In this document: piece after piece, positions 23,046 to 33,472 of the stretch
Numbering within the stretch: the stretch's first letter is position 1
Layout of the letters: each line of letters begins with the position of its first letter
From: Melastoma dodecandrum
Lineage: Eukaryota > Streptophyta > Magnoliopsida > Myrtales > Melastomataceae
DNA: 64,000 nt
Reading direction: 5' to 3'
NCBI GenBank assembly: GCA_029817715.1
Contig: JARUPY010000083.1
Location: 310,001-374,000, forward strand
The notes under the pieces: model-generated
Database searches by the model: none
What the model saw: the letters and a program-made list of their open reading frames with translations, nothing else
Told to the model about the DNA's origin: nothing
Translations under genes and position numbers: made by a program

Positions 23046-23401
23046 GTGGAGTATGGACGGCTTGATCTCAAAATTCTGAGCCTGAATTGCTGGACGAAGA
23101 AATCAGGTGGGCTCATGGGGAGTAGGTTGAGCGAAGTCTCGCATCGTCATTCTCGGAGCTGGCGGATCAACTTGTTGAATCTGGTTGTTATTTCCATTGT
23201 TCGGATTTATGTATGCCATCATGCTCCGTTGACTTCTTCTCAGTGCTCGAAATGTCCTCTCAATCTCATGATCGAACGCGAATAAATCTTCGCTATGCGA
23301 TCAGCGCATACACCTGAAAAAGAGAGAAAGAAAGAAAAAAAAATAAAACTACTTGGTCAACACAAATTGCTTTCGTTGCAAGTAAAACATTCTAAAATCT
23401 A

Positions 23402-23419
23402 TCCCCGGTAGTGGCGCCA
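23402..23419 (-). other. Primer-binding site (tRNA-Asp type)
   Basis: On minus it reads TGGCGCCACTACCGGGGA, six bases after the LTR end. It is the Athila/Tat-type site, with two or three differences from TGGCGCCGTTGCCGGGGA. Confidence 0.8.
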
Positions 23420-23425
23420 AAAACT

Positions 23426-24083
23426 TGGTCGCAGAATTCGCACACCGCAAGTATACGGATCGCAACAAGTAATATAGATATGAGTAGAGTTATCGTTCCC
23501 ACGAGGATAGCAATTAAAATCCTTTAGCATACACAATTGCAATTTTTATGTAGCCAAGCAAATACGAAAAATTGAGTTTTTAAATCAGAAAACTAAACTA
23601 GCAAGAAATAAATATCGAAAAGTAAAGAATCTGAATTCAATAGACGGAAAAGCCTAGGATCAAGTATCCCCTCCTTGTTTCGTTAAACCCCTTCACTCGT
23701 TTATCCCAATATTTATACTAATTATGTTTACTAATCGGATTCTTATGTCCCTAAGTGCCTCTCCCGAGTTTACAAAGGATTATTCTAAACCACCGTAAAC
23801 CTATATCCCTATAGTGAATTACGAAGGCCAGAACACATTAAGATTCAATCCTTTATCGGTTACCTAGAAGTATATCTCCCGATACTACTTACTAGCCAAT
23901 TCGCTCTCGCAATATTAACCAAGGCTATTTCGTTCCCGTTCTCTCCTAAAATTCCTCTCCCGAGTTTAAGTTAGGATAACAAATCAATACAATTCGGTGA
24001 TCAGACAAATTGCATGCATTAAGATCAAACGAAATAAATAAACATCCAAAGCACGAATTTGTTCTAAAACGAGTTCAGGAAAT
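23426..24083 (-). repeat. 5' LTR of the Athila-type element, truncated
   Basis: 658 bp nearly identical to 17721-18370. Homology stops at 24083, where a different sequence starting TGTCTGTGGATC begins. The missing part is U3, so the element has lost its own promoter. Confidence 0.8.
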
Positions 24084-24790
24084 TGTCTGTGGATCGACGG
24101 TCCCGAATGCAGGCCTAAAGGACGGAAATCCAATAAGGAGGTGACAACAGAAACAGTCACCAAGCGACAAGGGTTACCAGGCGACAGGCGATAAGGGACA
24201 GAGGGAAGCGACAAGCGATAGTTAGCTAAGCGAACGAGGAAACTCTACGGCGAAGGCCAATGGGCAATACGATCGGTCGACTTAGTTATTAAGGAAGGCT
24301 CCAGATGATCCTAGGATCTGGAAGGAGATTGTTGCCAAGATTGCTCACATGGAAAGGAGATATTCCATGAAGAACGGCAGCAAATGAAACGTAATATATG
24401 TGCAATATTACTTTACCTATGTACGTAGGTCTAGCTTAGTATAAATACTTGTTCTTAGGCATTGTACAAAAACACATCTCTACAAACGGACATATTCTCA
24501 ATTTATCTTTTCAAGCATTCCAGCATTGTAGCTCTCTTCGTGCTCCTGCGTTCCTGGTCACTTCCGAAGGCATCGTCGATGGCATCCGTATGTACTTCCG
24601 CTTGAGGCTGCTCGTCCGCTGTCTTTCTTCTCTCTCTCCTTTTTATTTCATACGGCGACCACATATTTAACGAATCCTCCGGGCACCAGTTGCTCGTAGT
24701 GCCAGATATTTCCGACGTGTTTGGATCCAGCTTGTCTGCGGTCACTTCCGGAGCGAACACATAGCATGGTAAAACGCTTTATGTGGATAG
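24084..24790 (+). repeat. Solo or partial LTR of an unclassified family
   Basis: Starts with TGTCTGTGG at the point that truncates the Athila LTR. A TATA-like TATAAATAC is at about 24439. The block around 24160-24370 is related to 61515-61745: AAGCGACAAGG, ACCAGGCGACA, CTAAGCGAACGAGG/ACTGAGCGAACGAG and TTGCCAAG are shared. The right end is not defined and no coding region follows, so this is a fragment. Confidence 0.45.
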
Positions 24791-25640
24791 CTGAAGACTT
24801 TGTAGCTCCGCGAAGATATTTCCATTACGTTCGTACAGAAACTTTCTGTTTGCCATTTGTGCTCCGGATTCTACTATGGCTCGAGAAACTTCTTTCATGC
24901 GTGCTGCAATAGTTTCATAACCAGCTTGTAGCACAAAAGCCAAAGAAGCTTTTTGTTTTAGACTTGTCCCAGATGAACCAGCTGATTTTGCCGACGTTGT
25001 ATTTGGGGTGCTTTGCTCAAAAGCCTAATCATTGCAATTGCAGTCTTCATAGCAATTATCCCAATTCACTGATTGAATTGGACTACTAGCACTTCCAATA
25101 TCTATCCCACGTGATAAAGATTCTAACCTTTCTTGAAAGTCTTTATTGTGTTCATTCAGACTTTCTGCTTTATCTCCTCTTGCTCTACAAGCTGCAAAGA
25201 GACGATTCATCTTGTCCCAGTGTCGACTTTCAAATTTGCAGTCTCCGGTGTTTCCTACTTATCATAAACAAAAAGGAAGCGAATAATTATATAAATTCAA
25301 TAATGTGGCAAACTTTAAAATTGAAATATCTTTGTACCTCAAAAATCAAAATTGTCACCTCAATGGTGGCAGCTCACCTTAATTAGTGCATCCCAGGTCT
25401 TTTGTCTCAAACTTTTTGGTTTCCCAATTCCAAGAAAAACCACTTATCCCGTATAGACCATCCTTAGATTCTCTGAAATGGTGTTTCAAAGTCTTCAACT
25501 TGTTGACAATGTGGTTTTCTTTGGATTGTAGTCCCAAACATGCTATTCAATTCTTTTATAATAGTACGATATGCAAAAGTAGTTAATGTGCTACCCACTC
25601 GGTTTTTCATTTTATCTTCTCTAACTAGAAGAACCAAGAG
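24791..25640 (-). pseudogene. Myb/SANT-like DNA-binding protein remnant (PIF ORF1 type)
   Basis: On minus, from about 25630: GSTLTTFAYRTIIKELNSMF, then a frame-broken QQ(V)EDFETPFQRI segment, GWSIRDKWFFLELGN and a DALIK-like end, then about 25210-25025 MNRLFAACRARGDKAESLNE. The order matches plant Myb/SANT-like domain proteins, known both as L10-interacting MYB-domain-like proteins and as ORF1 of PIF/Pong transposons. In those elements ORF1 cooperates with the transposase. At least two stops and several frameshifts are present. The SIRE-type insertion at 25660 lies just upstream of its start. Confidence 0.5.
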
Positions 25641-25654
25641 TATGTTTTCCATCG

Positions 25655-25659
25655 AAAAT
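25655..25659. other. Target-site duplication AAAAT (left)
   Basis: AAAAT directly before the left LTR; the same five bases follow both the left LTR (27775-27779) and the right LTR (37614-37618). Confidence 0.7.
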
Positions 25660-27774
25660 TGTTAGTCTTGGTTTTGATGATGAGCTTGAGAAGATAATTG
25701 CTGTAACACTTCGCTTATTCTTAGTGATGAGCTTGAGAACTATGTTGCTGGACCACAGCAAGTAACAGTTACAGATTGATGCGTTACAGTAAAGCGTTAT
25801 TGTGATATTGCGCATAAATATTAAAAATATGGAAACATATTCTTTAATATCCATGATTTATTTCGGACTAATTCAGAATATTTATCTGAGTGTCCAAGTC
25901 CATTTAATCTAGCTTAATGATCTCATTATAAATGTTTAGGCATTTAAATATTGCGAGATTAGCTTTCCAAATTAAATTTTGGAAACAAAATATTTCTTGG
26001 ATATCCTGCAGCAATGTTACGCTGCAACCTAAGCAATGTGTCGTTACACTTAAGAAAGACCTTGCTGCATTACAGCAAAACTATTCTGCGTTATTGCGCT
26101 GATGAAAGAATAATTATTATTCCAGATTTGCTTATTGCAGTCTAATTATATTTAATGATTAAATATATTATCTGATTCTGATAATCATTATTTAATCTGA
26201 TAAGATTACACGTGCAAGGAATATCATCAAAGATTTCCTTCCCTTCTTGGTCATTATGACCGTCGAGCATCCTGTTGCTGATCCACGATTACAGCTTCCT
26301 GTATTCTGATTTTAGGAAACAAATTATTCGTTTTTGGGAAATCGATTATTTGTTTCGTTCCTTTTTATACCAGACGACCCTCACATAATCCTACAACGTT
26401 TTCGAACGATTTCTAAGTGGGCTGAGTGGCTGAGTGGTCTGAGTGGTCTAAGTGGTCGACAGAGAGCGGAAGGTGCTAAGTGTCTCCTGGTTCTTATTGC
26501 TCGCAAACTGCGTTCGAGGTTCTTATTGCTCGCAAACTGCGTTCGAGCTGAGTTCAGATTCCTTGATCGTCGTGAGAGGGACTAGGTGTCCTCGGTGCGT
26601 TCAACGAGCAGCCGGCGAATCGTCTGAGGGAAGCTAAGTGAATACCTGTTCTGATTGCAGTAACCGGTTGCTGACCCATCGGCAAGAAGCCGTTCTTGTC
26701 GTGTCTTTTCGCAGGGAAGTCTCCAGCCTACGGAGTTTGAGCAGTTAGACACGCACTTGCGGGTGCGCGCCAGAAGTCTCGTGCCTGCAGGGTAGAGCAG
26801 GAGGTGGGAACCCCGCCGGAGTGGAAAGAGTTCCTCCCGAGCACAGGGGTGCTGTGCAGAAGTCTTGAACGCCTGATACAGAGGGTTAGTAAAGCAGGTT
26901 GCGTGGAAGCCAACGGATCGGAAAATTTCACCCTAGGCACTGGGTGTGCAGTGCAGTGAGTCACGGCTGTGGTAACCGTGCACGTCCGAACTGAGTGTAG
27001 GACGGATACCTTCTAAGTGGTCTTTGTGGTTCTCTTTGTGGTCTTTGTGGTTGTTCTCTTCGTGATCTTTGTGGTGATCTATTTGATCACCTTTGTGGTT
27101 GTCTCTCTTGCGCTTATAGACAGGATCATCCTGAGAAGGGACGAAATATTTGTGGAAATCCTCTTCTGAGCAAACAAGTGCCGAAGCATTCCTTCGCTGT
27201 GAAGCAGAAACGGGCTGCTCTCTGAGAAGCCATTCTTCACTGTAAGGAATTACCTGTGAGGATTTATATACTAACACAACGTTGTCTCTCTGCTTTGATA
27301 GTCAGGTTTATATTAAGCGACAACGAGCTGTGTGCGAATCCTTTGAGCAATCAACTGCTGAGCGTGAGCATCATTCTGCTGGACACGAGCAGACGTCCAC
27401 TGTGTGAGGAGCTGACCGTTGCCAGGAGTGATCATCTGTTGTACGGGATTCTAAATCTCACTTTGTGAGAAAAACTTACGCCTAGTGCAAGGGCTCTTTG
27501 CACCCATTATTTTCAAATAGTGGAATCACCTCTACGGTGGAAAGTGGACGTAGGTCGATTAAGACCGAACCACTATAAACTACTGTGTCCCTTACGATCG
27601 CGTAAACACTAGTACGAGAATCCAACGATTAAGTCGTAACGGTTACAGCAAAGCAGTTCTCATTCTGAGAAACGTTCTGCTGTGATACAGTACGCTTCCG
27701 CTGACACTGAGAAAGGGCGAAAAAGTTATAAACACTAATTCACCCCCCTCTTAGTGTTCCTGAACGATCCAACA
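25660..27774 (+). repeat. Left LTR of the SIRE-type element
   Basis: 2115 bp. It differs from the right LTR by scattered substitutions and by a 29-bp perfect tandem duplication (26490-26518 and 26519-26547). A TATA-like TTTATATA lies near 27261. Frames inside it are shared by both LTRs and show no protein family. Confidence 0.9.
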
Positions 27775-28466
27775 AAAATGTTTTGGAGAACTAAGTACTG
27801 GCCCAACACCTTGTTTATTACTTTTCTTTGGGGTTGACACATTTACTTTTTGTATCCTAACTTATGCAGAAAAAACAATAAGTCGATGACATTGTCATTC
27901 TAATTTAATATGATTAAACAAAATATATTTTGGATATGTAGAGAAATCAAATTCAAACTAATTTCAGTGCTAGTTGAAAAAAAAAAAAATAGCAGCCACA
28001 ATTTTCGGGGAGTGGGGATTGAGGAACAATCGAAAGTGAAAGTTGGAAGGGTAGGAAAGGAAACACCGGGCAACTTTGGTGGGGGAGAACATAGCACAAG
28101 AAAAGGGAAAAGGAAAGAGCTGGAAGGGGAGTTTCGTGTTCATATGTACCTTTTGCCCGAGAGAGACGACGGAGCAAGATGAAGCTTGAAAACAGAGAGG
28201 AAGAAATACCACACGTACACAAACAAGAAGAAAAACCTCTTGAATCTACTATTGATTCCCCTTGTGTTCATTGCGCATCAGAGGCCAAGGGTATTGTTGG
28301 ATGGCGAAGCATCGAACAATCAACCTGACTAAGGTTTCTATTTGGGTTGGAACTGGTAATCGATTTTTAGTTAATTAAAAAGTAATTAATTTGACATCAC
28401 ATTAATTAATTTCAAAATATTAACTTTTTTGTTGTGATTTTAAAAAGTAAAAAATGACATCACTTT
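27775..28466. repeat. Duplicate of the 3' flank, in place of the leader
   Basis: Apart from a base or so, identical to 37614-38130 plus 44973-45147, i.e. to the DNA right of the 3' LTR once the later GAG-only insertion is removed. It starts with the target duplication AAAAT and breaks off at GACATCACTTT, after which retrotransposon sequence leading to gag begins. It is part of the right terminal region of the PIF-like element. No TGGTATCAGAGC-type site occurs here or in 28467-28567. Confidence 0.85.
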
Positions 28467-28567
28467 CTGTGTGATTGCTAGTACAGAACTCTGTTGCTGA
28501 ACCAAAACAACTTGTTGCTGACAGTCTTACATTAAGCACGGTAAGGTGCTGCTGAGTACTGAACAGA

Positions 28568-30091
28568 ATGTCAATGCTCTTGACTGATGGTCATTCGACC
28601 GAACGTCCACCGCTCTTTGCAGGACAACACTTCTCATATTGGAAAATGAGAATGGAGTTGTTCATTGGAGCAAAAGAAGCCGATTGCTGGCATATTATTA
28701 TGGAAGGAGATCTAATAGTTCCTCCACCTAATCCGAACGACATTCGGCATGAAAATGAAAGGAAGAGAACTATTTCTCTCAATACTAAAGCAAGGCACTA
28801 TTTAGTGTGCGCTCTTGCTGGAAACGAATTCAATCGCGTCTCTACTTGTAAGACGGCGAAAGAAATGTGGGATAGACTTGCTTTGATCTATGATGGAACA
28901 GAACAAGTCAAGGAATCCAAAGTGAATGCATTAGTAACTCAATACGAAGCATTCAAGATGAAAAAGGATGAGTCAATAAATCAAATGTTTGATAGACTCA
29001 CCGAAATCACTAATGCCATGGAATCACTTGGCAAAACTATTTCTAATTCTGAGTTGGTCAGAAAGATACTCCGCTCTTTGCCTAAAACTTGGGAAGCCAA
29101 GAAAACGGCAATCGAAGAAGCAAAGGACTTAACGAGCTTAAGTCTTCAACAGCTACTTGGTTCTTTTGTCGCTTATGAGAATGAGAACAAGTTTGCTGAA
29201 GAAAAGAAATCCAATGCTGTTGCATTTAAGGGAAATGTAGAAATGTCCGATGAATCTGAGGATGAATCTTCATCTGATTCTGAGGATGAAGTCTCCTTGA
29301 TGGCAAGGAAATTCAAAAGGTATCTTCGCAAAAATCGCTTTAAGGGAAAGCGAGATATTAAAAAGAAGAATACTAAACCACACCAAAGTAAAGGTGGTGT
29401 ATGCTATGAGTGCAACAAACCTGGTCATATGCGACCAGATTGCCCACTTTTGAATGAGAAGGGCAAATCTTCAAAATACAAGAAAAATGCCATGATGGCA
29501 TCTTGGAGTGATAGTGATGAGGAATCAGATCAAGATGACGAAACAGCACACATCTGCTATATGGCGCAAACTGATGCTGAAACTGAGAAGGTAAAAGCTT
29601 TCTCACCTTCTGATCTATCTGCTGAAGATATTGAGAATCTTTTCTCGGAACTCTATGATAAAATTGAGTCTTTATCCGTAAACAATAAAGCCCTTAAGAA
29701 GGAAAATAAATTCTTGAGTGCTGAGAACGCTTCTCTTAAGGAAGAGTTATCAGCAAAGGCTAAGAAAACGGTAAAGAAGCTTTCTGAATCCAAATCAAAG
29801 ATTGAGGAATTGCAGCAGCAACTTGATGCTGTGAACAACAAAACTGATTTATGTATGCATGAGATGCATGCTCCTGGAAATGAGAAACATTCACATCATG
29901 GGAAATATATTCCTCCTCATGTTAGGAATGGCGAGTCTCATTATATTATTCAAAGGCTACCTAGACTTTGCTACTACTGTAGAAGGCCAGATCATTTCAT
30001 TAAAAATTGCCATGTGCGACGAAATGATATGCATGGCATTTCTTCTAAAGTTGATGGTTCTATTGTCAAATGGAAAGAACGACTCACTTAA
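28568..30091 (+). CDS. SIRE-type gag polyprotein
   Basis: 507 residues. The N-terminal STERPPLFAGQHFSYWKMRM and later LVCALAGNEFNRV, YEAFKMKKDESINQMFDRLT and ILRSLPKTWEAK are the copia gag domain (UBN2 type). A zinc knuckle, CYECNKPGHMRPDCP, lies at about residues 279-293, followed by an acidic stretch, a Lys/Glu-rich coiled coil (about 360-430) and a second C-X2-C-X4-H-X4-C motif, CYYCRRPDHFIKNC, near 475. Gag packages the RNA. It ends at a TAA in the same frame as the protease that follows. Upstream, 101 bases of element leader connect it to the duplicated flank. Confidence 0.9.
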   Translation: MSMLLTDGHSTERPPLFAGQHFSYWKMRMELFIGAKEADCWHIIMEGDLIVPPPNPNDIRHENERKRTISLNTKARHYLVCALAGNEFNRVSTCKTAKEMWDRLALIYDGTEQVKESKVNALVTQYEAFKMKKDESINQMFDRLTEITNAMESLGKTISNSELVRKILRSLPKTWEAKKTAIEEAKDLTSLSLQQLLGSFVAYENENKFAEEKKSNAVAFKGNVEMSDESEDESSSDSEDEVSLMARKFKRYLRKNRFKGKRDIKKKNTKPHQSKGGVCYECNKPGHMRPDCPLLNEKGKSSKYKKNAMMASWSDSDEESDQDDETAHICYMAQTDAETEKVKAFSPSDLSAEDIENLFSELYDKIESLSVNNKALKKENKFLSAENASLKEELSAKAKKTVKKLSESKSKIEELQQQLDAVNNKTDLCMHEMHAPGNEKHSHHGKYIPPHVRNGESHYIIQRLPRLCYYCRRPDHFIKNCHVRRNDMHGISSKVDGSIVKWKERLT

Positions 30092-30540
30092 GTTCTTTCT
30101 CTATTTCAGGGATGCTTCAAGTCCATCGCTAAGGACCATGTATGGTACTTAGATAGTGGCTGTTCGAGGCACATGTCAGGAGATGTCTCCTTATTCTCCA
30201 CACTGGTTTTCCAGGATGGTGGTGCTGTCACTTTTGGTGATAATGGAAAAGGGATGGTTAAAGGAACATGAACCATTTGCTGTTCTGACTCCCTCACCAT
30301 TGAAGGAGTTCTCTATGTAAAAGGACTTCAGCACAATTTGATTAGCATTAGTCAATTGTGTGATAAGGGCTATCATGTTGCCTTCAATGAGAAAACATGT
30401 ACTGTTTCACGGGATGATGTTACGTGTTTCATTGGTGAACGCAAGAAAAACATCTATATCCTGTCTTTTAAGAACATCTCCGCTGGAGAAAATTGTCTCA
30501 TGTCCATTAAGGATGAAGCAACTCTTTGGCACCGAAGTTG
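30092..30540 (+). pseudogene. Copia pol: protease and N-terminal integrase, interrupted
   Basis: In the gag frame after the TAA, the translation reads VWYLDSGCSRHMSGD (aspartic protease, catalytic DSG intact), then VTFGDNGKG, an in-frame TGA at about 30270, then LTIEGVLYVKGLQHNLISIS, and LWHR of the integrase zinc-binding domain. At about 30535 the frame shifts by one base into the long pol ORF. The stop and the shift mean that this copy cannot make a continuous Pol. Confidence 0.8.
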
Positions 30541-33231
30541 GGACACGCAAACTATGACTTGTTGTCCAAACTAGCCAGAAAAGATGCTATTAAGGGATTA
30601 CCTAAAATCAAGTTTGACAATAACAAGATATGTAATGCTTGTGCTATTGGCAAACAAACAAAGGTATCTTTTAAAAGCAAGAATATGATTTCAAGCAAGA
30701 CTCCGCTTGAATTACTTCATATGGACTTATTTGGTCCAACAAGAACTCAAAGTCTTGGAGGAAAACGTTATGGATTAGTTGTGGTAGATGACTTCTCCAG
30801 ATTCACTTGGGTTAAATTTTTAACCCACAAGAGTGATGCGTTTGCAACCTTTGAAACGTTAGTCAAACAACTTCAAAATGAGAAAGGTGTTTCTCTACGA
30901 AGTATAAGAACGGATCATGGTACCGAATTTGAAAACCATGACTTTGCTTCATTTTGTGAAGAATATGGTATTAATCATAATTTCTCTGCTCCATACACTC
31001 CACAGCAAAATGGAGTTGTAGAGCGAAAGAATCGAACCTTACAAGACATGGCGAGAACCATGTTGTTGGAAAGTGAGGTTGCTAAAAATCTTTGGGCTGA
31101 AGCTGTAAGCACAGCATGCTACATCTCAAATCGTATTCATTTGAGACACTCATTAGGTAAAACTCCTTATGAGTTATATAAAGGCAGAAAGCCTAATATC
31201 TCATATTTTCATCCATTTGGAAGCAAGTGCTATATCTTGAGACCCATCAAAGATGGTGTCGGAAAGTTTGATGCTCGATCTGATGAGGGCATATTCTTAG
31301 GATATTCCCTAACGAGCAAAGCATATAGAGTTTTTAATAAAAGAACTCTAACTGTTGAAGAGTCTATCAATGTTAAGGTTGATGATTCTCCGACACGGGA
31401 GGAAGTTGCTGTGGATGCAGCAGCACAATCCTCAACAACAGTATCAAATGAAACATCACAGCAAACAATTGCTGAACATAATCCGAACGGAAACACTGTA
31501 GCAGATGTACAGCAAGTGCCTACTGCACTTACTGAAAATACTTCTGGTGGCTTCCAGGATATACAAATAGAGGATCGTGTTCCTTCTTTATATAAGAAAA
31601 GGCATCCTATTAACCAAGTAATAGGATCATTGCACACAGGAGTGCGAACCCGACATACAGCAAGCCTGTACTGTGAAAACTCTGCTTTTATCTCTCAAGA
31701 TGAACCTCAAGGCATTGATGATGCGCTTGATGACCCCAATTGGATTCTTGCAATGCAAGAGGAATTGAACCAATTTGAGAGAAACAAAGTTTGGAGTTTA
31801 GTACCTAGACCCAATGATCGCTCCATTATTGGAACAAAATGGGTTTATCGTAACAAACTTGATGAGTCTGGAAATGTTGTAAGAAATAAAGCTAGACTAG
31901 TAGCAAAAGGTTACTCTCAAGAAGAGGGTATAGATTATGATGAGACGTTTGCTCCAGTAGCACGTCTTGAGGCAATACGTCTACTTTTAGCATATGCTTG
32001 CTATAATGACTTTAAGTTATTTCAAATGGATGTGAAAAGTGCATTCCTTAATGGTGATCTAAAAGAGGAAGTGTATGTGGAACAACCTCCTAGATTCACC
32101 AACCCAAAGTATCGTAATCATGTTTATAAGCTTTCTAAAGCCTTGTATGGGCTTAAGCAAGCACCAAGAGCATGGTACGAAAAGCTTAGTTCTTTTCTCA
32201 TCGAGAAAGGATACAAGCGTGGAAAAATAGATACAACCTTGTTTCTTAAGAAACATGATGCTGATCTTTTAGTTGCTCAAATATATGTCGATGACATTAT
32301 ATTTGGTTCAACTAATGAAAAATTATGTACCGAATTCTCTGATCTAATGAAAGGAGAATTTGAAATGAGTCTCATGGGAGAACTAACCTTCTTTCTTGGA
32401 CTTCAAATCAAACAAACCAAAGTTGGAATCTTTATCCATCAAGAAAAATACAGCAAACAGTTGCTCAAGAAATTTAATCTTGAGAATGCTAAACCTCTGT
32501 CAACTCCGATTGGTAGTAATACCAAAATTGAGAACGATGAGGATGGAAAGGAAGTTGATTCCAAATTATATAGGAGCATGATAGGATCATTACTCTATCT
32601 TACTGCTTCGAGACCTGATATCATGTTCAGCGTATGCTTATGCGCTAGATATCAATCTGCTCCAAAAGAGTCACATCTTGCTGCAGTTAAGAGGATCTTT
32701 CGATACCTCGCAGGAACTGTTAGCTTAGGCCTGTGGTATCCCAGAGGATCATTGCTGGATCCTATTGGATATTCAGATGCCGACTATGCTGGATGTCGCA
32801 TTGATAGAAAAAGTACATCTGGTACTTGTCAATTACTAGGAAATATGTTGATTTCCTGGTTCACTAAAAAGCAGACATCGGTTGCTTTATCTACAGCAGA
32901 GGCAGAATATGTCGCAGCAGCTAGTTGCTGTGCCCAGTTGCTCTGGATGCGGCAACAACTTGAAGATTACGATCTTCACTTTGATAGTATACCAATAATG
33001 TGTGATAACACAAGTGCAATTAATTTATCACGAAATCCTGTCTATCACTCAAGATCTAAGCATATTGATTTGAGATATCATTTTCTTCGTGACAACGTGC
33101 AAAATGGCAATGTTGATATTCAGTACATTAATACTGAGCAACAGCTTGCTGATATTTTTACTAAACCACTTGATAAGGAGAGGTTTAACTATCTACGGAA
33201 TGAGTTAGGAATTTGTAATCCTCACTCATAA
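30526..33231 (+). CDS. Copia pol: integrase, reverse transcriptase, RNase H
   Basis: 901 codons open. The integrase has [27 protein letters not shown] and [11 protein letters not shown] (first Asp), [10 protein letters not shown] (second Asp) and [15 protein letters not shown] (Glu). RT runs from about residue 400 with [19 protein letters not shown], the [11 protein letters not shown] block, [14 protein letters not shown] and the catalytic YVDDIIFGS. RNase H ends the protein: [44 protein letters not shown] and [10 protein letters not shown]. The order integrase-RT-RNase H defines Ty1/copia. The listed start is only the first Met after the frameshift. From there on the frame is open and all catalytic residues are present. 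Confidence 0.92.
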   Translation: MAPKLGHANYDLLSKLARKDAIKGLPKIKFDNNKICNACAIGKQTKVSFKSKNMISSKTPLELLHMDLFGPTRTQSLGGKRYGLVVVDDFSRFTWVKFLTHKSDAFATFETLVKQLQNEKGVSLRSIRTDHGTEFENHDFASFCEEYGINHNFSAPYTPQQNGVVERKNRTLQDMARTMLLESEVAKNLWAEAVSTACYISNRIHLRHSLGKTPYELYKGRKPNISYFHPFGSKCYILRPIKDGVGKFDARSDEGIFLGYSLTSKAYRVFNKRTLTVEESINVKVDDSPTREEVAVDAAAQSSTTVSNETSQQTIAEHNPNGNTVADVQQVPTALTENTSGGFQDIQIEDRVPSLYKKRHPINQVIGSLHTGVRTRHTASLYCENSAFISQDEPQGIDDALDDPNWILAMQEELNQFERNKVWSLVPRPNDRSIIGTKWVYRNKLDESGNVVRNKARLVAKGYSQEEGIDYDETFAPVARLEAIRLLLAYACYNDFKLFQMDVKSAFLNGDLKEEVYVEQPPRFTNPKYRNHVYKLSKALYGLKQAPRAWYEKLSSFLIEKGYKRGKIDTTLFLKKHDADLLVAQIYVDDIIFGSTNEKLCTEFSDLMKGEFEMSLMGELTFFLGLQIKQTKVGIFIHQEKYSKQLLKKFNLENAKPLSTPIGSNTKIENDEDGKEVDSKLYRSMIGSLLYLTASRPDIMFSVCLCARYQSAPKESHLAAVKRIFRYLAGTVSLGLWYPRGSLLDPIGYSDADYAGCRIDRKSTSGTCQLLGNMLISWFTKKQTSVALSTAEAEYVAAASCCAQLLWMRQQLEDYDLHFDSIPIMCDNTSAINLSRNPVYHSRSKHIDLRYHFLRDNVQNGNVDIQYINTEQQLADIFTKPLDKERFNYLRNELGICNPHS

Positions 33232-33472
33232 GATAAAACGTAAGAATATCTTCTCTCTCTTGGTAGAGAATTATTTGTTGCCAAAATATGGGTGATTTAA
33301 ATCCTATCTCCTCCACGTTCTCTACTTTCTAAAATTAAAAAAAAAAATTCCAAATACATCAACCGCTCTTTTCTTTTTAAACAACAAATCGAAACATCCT
33401 CATTCTTACCCACTTTCTCTCAAAACCCATTCTTCTCTCAAAACCCTAAAAATCTCTCGACTCCCATCAACC
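33232..33472 (+). other. Spacer between pol and the additional ORF
   Basis: 240 bases, AT-rich then pyrimidine-rich (TTCTCTCAAAACCC twice). A pyrimidine-rich leader directly before an ATG in good context (AACCATGGC) suggests a separately translated, perhaps spliced, message for the following ORF. Confidence 0.4.

Larger units (their letters stand above)
17721..24083 (-). mobile_element. Athila-type Ty3/gypsy deletion derivative
   Basis: Direct repeats at 17721-18870 and 23426-24083 are LTRs. Read on minus, the 5' LTR is at the right. It is followed by TGGCGCCACTACCGGGGA, the tRNA-Asp-type primer-binding site typical of Athila/Tat elements, then gag, then an integrase that abuts gag directly. 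Protease, RT and RNase H are missing. The purine tract at 18886-18871 precedes the 3' LTR. The 5' LTR is truncated by about 490 bp at the point where another LTR-like sequence begins (24084), so no target duplication can be read. Confidence 0.85.

Noticed and set aside
26334..28222. ORFs inside and just after the SIRE LTRs (for example 26933-27277, 27910-28182)
   Set aside because: They are duplicated exactly in the other copy, lack any domain and fall in LTR or transposon-terminal DNA.
27775..28567. A primer-binding site after the left SIRE LTR
   Set aside because: I searched for TGGTATCAGAGC-like and other TGG-starting sites next to the LTR end and found none; the sequence is the duplicated flank.
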